In this document: positions 57,888-64,000 of the stretch, in pieces
Layout: each line of letters opens with the position of its first letter
How positions within the stretch are numbered: position 1 is the first letter of the stretch
Assembly (NCBI GenBank): GCA_004322135.1
Contig: SCSG01000004.1
Coordinates: 62,001 to 126,000, forward strand
Length of the DNA: 64,000 nt
Direction: 5' to 3'
Origin: Burkholderiaceae bacterium
Lineage (GTDB): Bacteria > Pseudomonadota > Gammaproteobacteria > Burkholderiales > Burkholderiaceae_B
Notes under the pieces: model-generated
What the model saw: only the letters and a program-made list of their open reading frames with translations
Databases searched by the model: none
What the model was told of the DNA's origin: nothing
Position numbers and translations under genes: made by a program

Positions 57888-58178
57888 GCTCGCGAAGCGA
57901 ATGTTCCCGCATAGTCCGGATTGTCAAGCCGAGCTGACGAATGGTAGCGCCTATGCGCTTTACAGCGCATCACCAAACGACACTTGAGTCGAACAAATGA
58001 ATGACTCACCACCACCCTTTCCCAACGTTTGCACACTCCCAAATTTCTGGCGCAAGTTTGCCGCATCAGCCCAGGCTAATACAGTAAAATTCAGGAGAAG
58101 TCATCACGGTTAATTGCTTGATTCATAAAAATTTCGCCTTTTCTGATTTCATGTATCTAGCTTTATCAGAGGAAAAAA
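57888..58178. other. Gap with a short IS3 transposase trace
   Basis: These 291 bases hold no gene. On the minus strand 57957-57927 reads ATIRQLG in frame and matches 25 of 31 bases with the start of the IS3-family transposase at 48.06 kb, so it may be a leftover of a related element. The last part, with GAGGAAAA, is the ribosome site of the next gene. Confidence 0.35.
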
Positions 58179-58385
58179 ATGGGAATGATGAACGGCTTTG
58201 GAAGTGGCTTCTTGCTCATCGTCTATCTGGTTTTAATTGCGGTACCTGTCGCAAAGATCGTCGGAAGAGCCGGATATAACCGGTGGTGGACAGTGTTGGC
58301 GCTAATACCCTTGGTGAATCTGATTGCACTTTGGTTCTTCGCGTTTTCGCAGTGGCCGGCATTGGCCGGAAAATCGGAGCAATAA
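58179..58385 (+). CDS. Small two-span membrane protein, unknown function
   Basis: A 68-residue hydrophobic protein. Span one is SGFLLIVYLVLIAVPVAKIV, a GYNRWW turn follows, and span two is TVLALIPLVNLIALWFFAF. Small proteins with this GRAGYNRWW..LALIPLVN pattern are widespread and unassigned. GAGGAAAAAA precedes the ATG. It stands alone between the deacetylase operon and a relic region. Confidence 0.75.
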   Translation: MGMMNGFGSGFLLIVYLVLIAVPVAKIVGRAGYNRWWTVLALIPLVNLIALWFFAFSQWPALAGKSEQ

Positions 58386-58650
58386 CGGCAACATCCGTCC
58401 ACGCAGGCTTCGACGGTGGTTTCCAGAACTGGGCGCGAAGGTGATCGAAATCGGGGACCATCACCAGGAGCACATCGTGCGTACCCTGCCGTATCCACGC
58501 TCTGGCAAGCATCCAACCCCTGCGACACGAGCACATCTAAGTCAAGTTCTGCTACGGCGTGCCGGTTGAATGCCAGAAGTAGGGCAAAACACTTAAAAAT
58601 TTAGCGCTACAGTATCAATGTGATTCCAATGAACCGAGGCCGGTCTCATC
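58386..58650. other. Gap, nothing recognised
   Basis: Short open frames exist on both strands in these 265 bases, but none has a ribosome site or a recognisable domain. Confidence 0.4.
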
Positions 58651-59111
58651 ATGAAAATGGAAGTCTACCGCCTCATCAGCGTCATCAGCAAAACAATGCT
58701 GGCAGGCTTGGCCTTGCTGGTCTTGGTGCCCGCAATGGTTCTTGCGAAGTCCGAGAACGCCGGCCTGAATCAGCCAAACCCCAACCAGCCTTTTGTCACG
58801 ACCAGTATTGCCACCTTCAAGTATCCCTGGGCCATCGCCTTTCTTCCCGACAGCCGCCTGCTGGTTACTGAAAAGCCCGGCAAGCTCTTCATCGTGACGC
58901 AGAAGGGCCTGAAAACCGAAGTGACCGGCATCCCCAAAGTCTACTACCACGGCCAGAATGGCATGCTCGATGTTGCCGTATCGCCCGCGTTTGTTCGCGA
59001 CCACAGCATTTACTTCACGTTCGTCGAGCCCGCACGCAGACTCAACCGCAAAACAACGTGGCGGTCGAGTCTGCGCGGCTTACAGTGCCAGCTAGCGATT
59101 GGCCGGCTTGA
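58651..59111 (+). pseudogene. PQQ-dependent sugar dehydrogenase-like gene, truncated
   Basis: The start encodes a signal peptide (about residues 1-32) and the first blade of a glucose/sorbosone dehydrogenase-type propeller: YPWAIAFLPDSRLLVTEKPG, then GQNGMLDVAVSPAF. After IYFTFVEPA the frame breaks. A neighbouring frame reads TQPQNNVAVESARLTVPASD to a TGA at 59109-59111. The remaining roughly 300 residues of the family are missing. Its end overlaps the 3' end of the convergent soxD-like gene, suggesting a deletion joined the two regions. Confidence 0.7.
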
Positions 59112-59661
59112 AGCCGTTGCGGTTGGGCATTTCCACCTTGGGTAGAGTGTCCTGATTCATGACGGCATCTTGCGGCACGATCTTTGCCCTGTACAGGATA
59201 TAAGCGGAAAGAGCGTAGACTTCGTCGTCAGACAAACTGTTGGGCGACGTGAACGGCATGGCACGCTTGATGTAGTCGAACAGCGTTGTTGAGTACGGCC
59301 AGTAGCTTTCCACGGTTTTGACTGGCGGCCCCGACTTGGCGGCCAGCGTGCCGCGTCCGCCAATTAGTCGGTCGCCGATTCCGCCCTCAAGGTTCACACC
59401 ATGGCAGGCGAGGCATTGCTGCCCATACAGCTTTTCACCTTGCATGACCGTACCTGAACCTGCAGGTAGCCCGCGGCCGTCGGGCAACGGAGAGACGAAC
59501 TGTTTGAGTTCGTCGGGGCTGACGTTGGTGCCGAAACCATAGGTATGAGGAGACTGCACGGCGGTCGCTGGCGAAGCACTCTGAGCTTGCGCCGCAACAC
59601 CCGCGGTGCAGGCCAGACCGACTGCGAAGGCAATAAGTGTTTGCTTAGTAGTGATGAACAT
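59092..59661 (-). CDS. soxD: SoxD-like cytochrome c, mono-heme
   Basis: A 189-residue exported cytochrome. The signal peptide ends near AQAQS, and the SoxD-type start is YGFGTNVSPDELKQF, with one heme site CLACH at residues 83-87. ESYWPYSTTLFDYIKRAMPF is characteristic of SoxD and SorB-like partners. The classical SoxD is about twice as long and di-heme, so this is a short form. It overlaps the soxC stop by 17 bases and should take electrons from that enzyme. Confidence 0.85.
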   Translation of the reverse strand: MFITTKQTLIAFAVGLACTAGVAAQAQSASPATAVQSPHTYGFGTNVSPDELKQFVSPLPDGRGLPAGSGTVMQGEKLYGQQCLACHGVNLEGGIGDRLIGGRGTLAAKSGPPVKTVESYWPYSTTLFDYIKRAMPFTSPNSLSDDEVYALSAYILYRAKIVPQDAVMNQDTLPKVEMPNRNGFKPANR

Positions 59662-61030
59662 TTGACACCTCCCCGCTTGCAGCGACTTTCCAGCTTTGAA
59701 TGCCGTTCAGGTGATAAACGGATAGCAGCCCACGCTCGTCAACCAGGTCTTTGATGGTGGGCTGGACGTAGCCGGTTTCATCGGTGCAGCGGCTTTGGAG
59801 GATGGCTTCCTTGCCGTCCCATTCCCAGGGCAGCGTGAAACGCGTATGGCAGATGGGCAGCACCGGCCCGTGCAACGTGGCGTCACGCCAGCTTTTTCCG
59901 CCATCGACCGATACCTCGACGCGTTTTACCGCACCCCGCCCCGACCATGCCAGGCCCGAGATCTCGTAGAAGCCGGGCTTATGCAGCAGCATCTCGCCGG
60001 ACGGGTAAGTAATGACCGACTTGGCTTCCATGAAGAAAGAAAATTGCAAGGCAGTGCCGTCCGGCATCAGGTCTGTGTACTTCGATGTTTCCTCACGTGT
60101 CATGAAGGGCATGTCGGAGACTTCCAGGCGACGCAACCACTTGACCGACATATTGCCTTCGTACCCCGGCACGAACAGGCGCAAGGGGTAACCCTGCTCG
60201 GGCCGAATCGCCTCGCCGTTCTGCCCGTAGGCCAACAGGCAGTCCTTCATGGCCTTCTCGATAGGGATGCTGCGCGTCATGACTGCCGCGTCGCCGCCTT
60301 CGGCAAGCAGCCACTTTGCCCCCGGCTTAAGGCCAACCTCATTCAGAACGGTGGACAAAGGCACGCCGACCCACTCCGAAGTAGAGGTAAGCCCATGCGT
60401 CCCCTGCACTGTCTTGAGTGTGGGCTTGGCCCATTCCGTAAGCCCGTTGCCGGAACATTCCAGGAACATCATGCGTGACAGCGCGGGAAAGCGCTTGAGA
60501 TCAGCCATGGAAAACTTCTTGGCCTGCTTGACCATGCCATGCACGTAGACCATGTGCTTGGAAGGATCGATGGTAGCGATGCCGCCATGATGCCGCTCGT
60601 AGTGCAGGCCCGATGGCGTGAGCATGCCCATGCTGTTTTGCAGGGGTGTGAAGCTCCAGGATGATTCAGTAGTCTTGGTCGGGTAGCGCGTTCGCACTTC
60701 GGTTTCGAACTGAGAGCGTGACCCGTAGCCACCGTCGTCGGCGCCAACCCCAACGCCCTGAATCTTGGTGGCGTCGGGTGGGACGGTACGTTCTATGGCA
60801 CCGGGGGTGGCCGCCGCAGCCATGCCAGACACGCCCGCAGTACCAATGGCCGCCATGGCACCCAACATGAATCGCCTGCGCGTGGGCACGGCCTGCGGCG
60901 CCGAGCCGTGGTAGTACGGGGAGGCAGGGTCGCGCCGCTCGGCCTCCAGAAATTGGTGCTCCAGTTCCTGGAGAGCTTCGGGGCTATGGGAATTACTTGA
61001 AGGGGAATCACTGCTTGCTGTATTTTTCAT
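59645..61030 (-). CDS. soxC: SoxC-type sulfite/sulfane dehydrogenase, molybdenum subunit
   Basis: A 461-residue periplasmic molybdoenzyme. A 50-residue N-terminal extension precedes the twin-Arg signal TRRRFMLGAMAAIG. The Moco ligand is Cys192 in FLECSGNG. SoxC markers GVGVGADDGGYGSRSQFE and PSGLHYERHHGGI are present, and a dimerisation domain ends the chain. The ATG at 61030 behind GGAGCGG is chosen. It pairs with the overlapping cytochrome gene. No soxXYZAB genes are seen here, so the pair may act as a stand-alone sulfite dehydrogenase. Confidence 0.92.
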   Translation of the reverse strand: MKNTASSDSPSSNSHSPEALQELEHQFLEAERRDPASPYYHGSAPQAVPTRRRFMLGAMAAIGTAGVSGMAAAATPGAIERTVPPDATKIQGVGVGADDGGYGSRSQFETEVRTRYPTKTTESSWSFTPLQNSMGMLTPSGLHYERHHGGIATIDPSKHMVYVHGMVKQAKKFSMADLKRFPALSRMMFLECSGNGLTEWAKPTLKTVQGTHGLTSTSEWVGVPLSTVLNEVGLKPGAKWLLAEGGDAAVMTRSIPIEKAMKDCLLAYGQNGEAIRPEQGYPLRLFVPGYEGNMSVKWLRRLEVSDMPFMTREETSKYTDLMPDGTALQFSFFMEAKSVITYPSGEMLLHKPGFYEISGLAWSGRGAVKRVEVSVDGGKSWRDATLHGPVLPICHTRFTLPWEWDGKEAILQSRCTDETGYVQPTIKDLVDERGLLSVYHLNGIQSWKVAASGEVSNVHHY

Positions 61031-61410
61031 ACACCGCTCCGTTAAGTACAACCGGTCGACAAGTGGGAAAAAGCGAGAATCAGTGCAATCCTGCAAGGCA
61101 GGAAGCGTTGCTTTGCGTAGTGCCTACAGCGGATAGTACCGCAGGCTCTGCGCGCAACTCAAGCCAAAATACGTGACGTTCGGCGCAGGTTTCACGCCTG
61201 ATATGGTCAGGCAGCGGATTGCCCATGTTTCCTTAATGAAACCATGCAATATCGTCAACGCCTGACCTGTACGAGCGACGTCCAATGGAACGAGCGCCCG
61301 ATCAGCCTTAACCACACGCACTTCTGGAAAAGCCGACGCAACGCGCGTATTCTTCGCCTATACACGTCAGCCCATCGAAGCTCCACCGAAACGTCAAAGA
61401 GAGAATATCC
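61031..61410. other. Divergent gap between soxC and the MBL-fold gene
   Basis: A 380-base stretch without a credible gene. It should contain the promoters of both divergent genes. I see no strong -35/-10 pair, riboswitch or hairpin. A minus-strand open frame inside lacks a ribosome site and any domain. Confidence 0.4.
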
Positions 61411-62535
61411 ATGCCAAAGAAAGCGAAGGCGTGTACCCGCGTCAGCGGCTGGCGCACTGCATTTTTTGCCACGACATTCTGCGCGCTAAGCGTATGCGCC
61501 GGCGGCGCATACGCTCAAACGCGGCAAAACAACGCGGTAGCGCCCAATGCAACAACAAACACCCCAAGCACCACGACACCGACCGAACACCCTGAGGGTG
61601 CTACCAGGATTATCCTGCTCGGAACGAACGGTGGGCCCATACTCTCATTAACTCGCCACCAACCGGCTTCGCTGCTTGTCGTCGGCAAGAAGAAATACCT
61701 GATCGACGCAGGCGAAGGTGTGACGCGCCAGCTATTCAAAGTGGGGGTCCTCCCTCAACAGATCGATGATATCTTCATTACACACAACCACCTTGATCAC
61801 AATGCCGGGTTGCCGGGGCTGATATCCGAAGCATGGTTTTACGGGCGGCACCGAAAATTGAAAGGGAATCTGCCGCCGATCAACCTCTATGGCCCCGCGG
61901 GGACCCGGCAGGTGTTTGATGGAGCACTAGAATCGCTTGGCGTTTCCGCCAGAATATTCGACAGCGGCTTAAGTGGTGGCGATCTAACCATGCCGGCAAA
62001 AATGTTCGGGGAGCACGATATCTCTAAAAACGGCCAGTTTTTTGACGACGGAACAGTCCGTGTGACGGCCGTCGAGAACACCCATTATCACTTCGGGCCG
62101 GGCTCTGCCGCAGCCAAGGCGGGCGACAAATCCTACTCATATAGATTCGATACGCCGGGCGGCCCTATCGTTTTCACAGGAGACACTGGGCCGAGCAGCG
62201 GCGTTGCAGCGCTGGTAAAAGGGGCCGACGTGCTGGTTAGCGAGGTTATCAGCCCAAAGGAAGTAAAAACTTACATCGCCAATTATGGAATCAGTGAAGC
62301 AGATGCCAAAAAACTGGCCGCCCATATGCAGGCAGGTCATCTGACACCGGAAGACATTGGCAGGATGGCACAAGACGGCGGTGTCAAAACTGTTGTCCTG
62401 ACTCACGTCGTCCCTCCGCAACAGCAATACACGAATGCAGCAGAGTTCACGGCCGGCGTAAAAAAATATTTTTCTGGCGACGTCATCCTTGGGCAAGACG
62501 AGATGGAATACGACGTCTACGCAAAGCAGCATTAG
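61411..62535 (+). CDS. Exported metallo-beta-lactamase-fold hydrolase (RNase Z/arylsulfatase-like)
   Basis: A 374-residue periplasmic protein. The signal peptide ends at AYA-Q near residue 35 and is followed by a Thr/Asn/Pro-rich spacer. The MBL core has HNHLDH at 125-130 as the zinc motif, later HYHFGPGS, FTGDTGPS and VLTHVVPP supplying the other ligands. It resembles exported members of the RNase Z-like branch. The reaction is unknown. AGAGAGAA precedes the ATG. The 3' end overlaps the convergent permease gene by four bases. Confidence 0.88.
   Translation: MPKKAKACTRVSGWRTAFFATTFCALSVCAGGAYAQTRQNNAVAPNATTNTPSTTTPTEHPEGATRIILLGTNGGPILSLTRHQPASLLVVGKKKYLIDAGEGVTRQLFKVGVLPQQIDDIFITHNHLDHNAGLPGLISEAWFYGRHRKLKGNLPPINLYGPAGTRQVFDGALESLGVSARIFDSGLSGGDLTMPAKMFGEHDISKNGQFFDDGTVRVTAVENTHYHFGPGSAAAKAGDKSYSYRFDTPGGPIVFTGDTGPSSGVAALVKGADVLVSEVISPKEVKTYIANYGISEADAKKLAAHMQAGHLTPEDIGRMAQDGGVKTVVLTHVVPPQQQYTNAAEFTAGVKKYFSGDVILGQDEMEYDVYAKQH
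61489..61515. repeat. Perfect palindrome in the signal-peptide coding region
   Basis: AGCGTATGCGCC (61489-61500) and GGCGCATACGCT (61504-61515) are perfect inverted copies around GGC. The repeat lies in codons 27-35 of the MBL-fold gene and would form a very stable mRNA hairpin about 80 bases after the start codon. Confidence 0.7.
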
Positions 62536-63515
62536 TCCCGATTCGGGCGCCGGAACGACCTGACATAAGCGCCAAGCTCGCCCACGATGCCGCGCCGGAA
62601 CGCCATGACGCAGATCATGAAGATAAGGCCGATTACGATCGAGACGGATTCGCCCAGAACCTGAAACTCCTGAATGCCGGTCGCCATCGCAAGAAAGTGG
62701 CCAAACGTGCCCACCTGGTTCTCCAGGACAACAACGATGACGGCACCCACCACCGGCCCGGTAAAGGTGCCAACGCCACCGATCAGCGTCATGAGTATGA
62801 CCAGGCCCGATAGCTGCCAGGTGGCGTCGGAAAGCGTGGCAGAGCCAAACACCACGGCTTTGGTCGCGCCCGCCAGGCCCGACAACGCGGCCGACAGTAC
62901 AAAACACAAGAGCTTGAACCGGTCTACTTCATACCCAAGTGAAATGGCGCGCGGCTCGTTCTCGCGAATGGCTTTCAACGTCTGGCCGAACGGCGATTTG
63001 ATGGTACGCCAGCACACGGCAAAGCCGAACAGGAAGATCACCAGCACCACGTAATACAGATTGATATCGTGGCCAAGATCCAGCCCCAGCAAACTGCCAC
63101 GTGGAATACGCTGCAACCCATCCTCGCCATGGGTAAAGGGCGCTTGCAGGAAGTAGAAATACACCATCTGAGCCAGGGCCAGTGTAATCATGGCAAAGTA
63201 GATGCCACTGCGCCGGATCGCCAGTGCGCCCATGATCAGGCCCATGACGGTGGCCACCAATGTGCCGAACAGTATCCCCAACGCAGTTGGAAACCCCCAT
63301 ACGGCCATTGCGTGTCCCGCCGCGTAGCCAGCCCCGCCTAAAAATGCGGCATGGCCAAACGACAATAAGCCGGTATACCCCAACAACAGGTTGAACGCAC
63401 ACGCAAACAGCGCGAAGCACATCACGTTCATGACGAAAATCGGGTAAACGCCCAGTGCAGGAAGAAGTGCAATAACGATTACTGCCAGCAGGCAGGCCAT
63501 TACTTGTCGCTTCAT
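62532..63515 (-). CDS. Branched-chain-type ABC transporter permease (LivM-like)
   Basis: A 327-residue inner-membrane permease. The LivM signature LLGYTGLLSFGHAAFLGGAG is near the N-terminus, IRRSGIYFAMITLALAQMVY follows, and GQTLKAIRENEPRAISLGY is the cytoplasmic loop that meets the ATPase. It overlaps the upstream LivH-like gene by four bases. The ATPase genes are not in this window downstream of it, where the convergent MBL gene lies. Confidence 0.93.
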   Translation of the reverse strand: MKRQVMACLLAVIVIALLPALGVYPIFVMNVMCFALFACAFNLLLGYTGLLSFGHAAFLGGAGYAAGHAMAVWGFPTALGILFGTLVATVMGLIMGALAIRRSGIYFAMITLALAQMVYFYFLQAPFTHGEDGLQRIPRGSLLGLDLGHDINLYYVVLVIFLFGFAVCWRTIKSPFGQTLKAIRENEPRAISLGYEVDRFKLLCFVLSAALSGLAGATKAVVFGSATLSDATWQLSGLVILMTLIGGVGTFTGPVVGAVIVVVLENQVGTFGHFLAMATGIQEFQVLGESVSIVIGLIFMICVMAFRRGIVGELGAYVRSFRRPNRD

Positions 63516-64000
63516 TTCTCTTTCCCAAACAGGCCGGCGGGGCGCAACAGCAAAACAACGACCATAATGGCGAACACGGCAACATTGGACGCTTCCGGCC
63601 AGAACACCTTGGTGAAGCCTTCAATAACGCCAAGTGCCAGGCCCGTGACGATTGAGCCCGCAATCGAACCCAACCCGCCGATCACGACCACAGCAAAAAC
63701 CACGATGATCAGGTTCGAACCCATCAGTGGAGAAACCTGCAGCACTGGTGCCGCCAATACACCGGCAAATCCGGCAAGCCCTATGCCGAATCCGAAAGTC
63801 AGTGTCACCACCAGCGGAACGTTGAGTCCGAACGCTTCAACGAGCTTCGGATTCTCGATGCCGGCGCGAAGTATGGCGCCCAGGCGTGTCTTCTCGATAA
63901 CGAGCCACGTTGCCACGCACACGACGATGGACGCGACGACGACCCAGCCGCGGTAAACAGGCAGGTACATGAAACCCAGATTGACTCCGCCCTGCAATAA
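63512..64000 (-). CDS. Branched-chain-type ABC transporter permease (LivH-like), N-terminus outside window
   Basis: The minus strand is open from the right edge to a stop at 63512, giving about 162 C-terminal residues. The chain includes VYRGWVVVASIVVCVATWLV, LRAGIENPKLVEAFGLNV and VFAVVVIGGLGSIAGSIVTG, the last being a LivH signature. It forms the permease pair with the overlapping LivM-like gene. Confidence 0.9.
   Translation of the reverse strand, partial: LLQGGVNLGFMYLPVYRGWVVVASIVVCVATWLVIEKTRLGAILRAGIENPKLVEAFGLNVPLVVTLTFGFGIGLAGFAGVLAAPVLQVSPLMGSNLIIVVFAVVVIGGLGSIAGSIVTGLALGVIEGFTKVFWPEASNVAVFAIMVVVLLLRPAGLFGKEK

Noticed and set aside
61124-61321. Minus-strand open frame upstream of soxC
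   Set aside because: No ribosome site, no recognisable domain and atypical composition; treated as non-coding gap.

Overview
The window looks like a chromosomal segment of a betaproteobacterium of the order Burkholderiales, most probably family Alcaligenaceae. This is inferred from GC-rich coding sequence and from the gene order gltBD, mla-ABC2-bolA-murA-hisGD..., tatABC, petABC, sspAB. It is not based on a database search. About 38 kb of conserved backbone is followed by a younger accessory zone that begins right after a tRNA-Thr gene at 37.4 kb.

Backbone, 1-37.5 kb. A branched-chain-type periplasmic binding protein runs off the left edge (-), followed by S-formylglutathione hydrolase (-), a RAYT-like transposase relative without its catalytic residues (+) and gltBD (+). 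A five-gene minus-strand operon follows: amidase, amide/amino-acid-type binding protein, permease, a natural permease-ATPase fusion, and a second ATPase. It looks like an uptake-and-hydrolysis unit for an amide. Divergent from it is a long plus-strand array: mlaFEDAC (no mlaB seen), an ABC-2 exporter pair, a BolA/IbaG protein, murA, hisG-D-B-H-A-F-I-E (no hisC between hisD and hisB) and tatABC. An HtrA-type protease (-), a Nif3-like protein (+), mscL (-), the cytochrome bc1 operon petABC and sspAB follow, then tRNA-Thr(UGU) with a strong terminator.

Accessory island, about 37.6-51.6 kb. A type I restriction-modification operon hsdMSR contains an extra 59-codon ORF that overlaps both hsdS and hsdR by ATGA. 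Next is a small gene cut by a complete IS630-family element; removing the element restores an 85-codon frame. A DUF4238 gene is coupled to a 22-codon leader ORF. It is followed by a decayed IS3-family element, an IS21 istB relic, and two complementary halves of one tyrosine-recombinase family on opposite strands. Between those halves sits a compact TIGR04255/antitoxin/PIN-toxin operon. An orphan XRE antitoxin with a possible toxin tail closes the island.

Accessory metabolism, 51.6-64 kb. A GntR regulator faces a six-gene operon with two paralogous PuuE-like deacetylase-fold enzymes, a TauABC/SsuABC-like transporter and an SDR that lacks the usual Tyr/Lys pair. A good promoter and a palindrome lie in the divergent gap. 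After that come a small membrane protein, a truncated PQQ sugar-dehydrogenase relic, a SoxCD-type molybdoenzyme/cytochrome pair, an exported metallo-beta-lactamase-fold hydrolase, and two branched-chain-type permease genes running off the right edge.

The best candidates for undescribed biology are the GntR/two-deacetylase/ABC/SDR operon, the three-gene TIGR04255-antitoxin-PIN cassette, and the doubly coupled micro-ORF inside the hsd operon.
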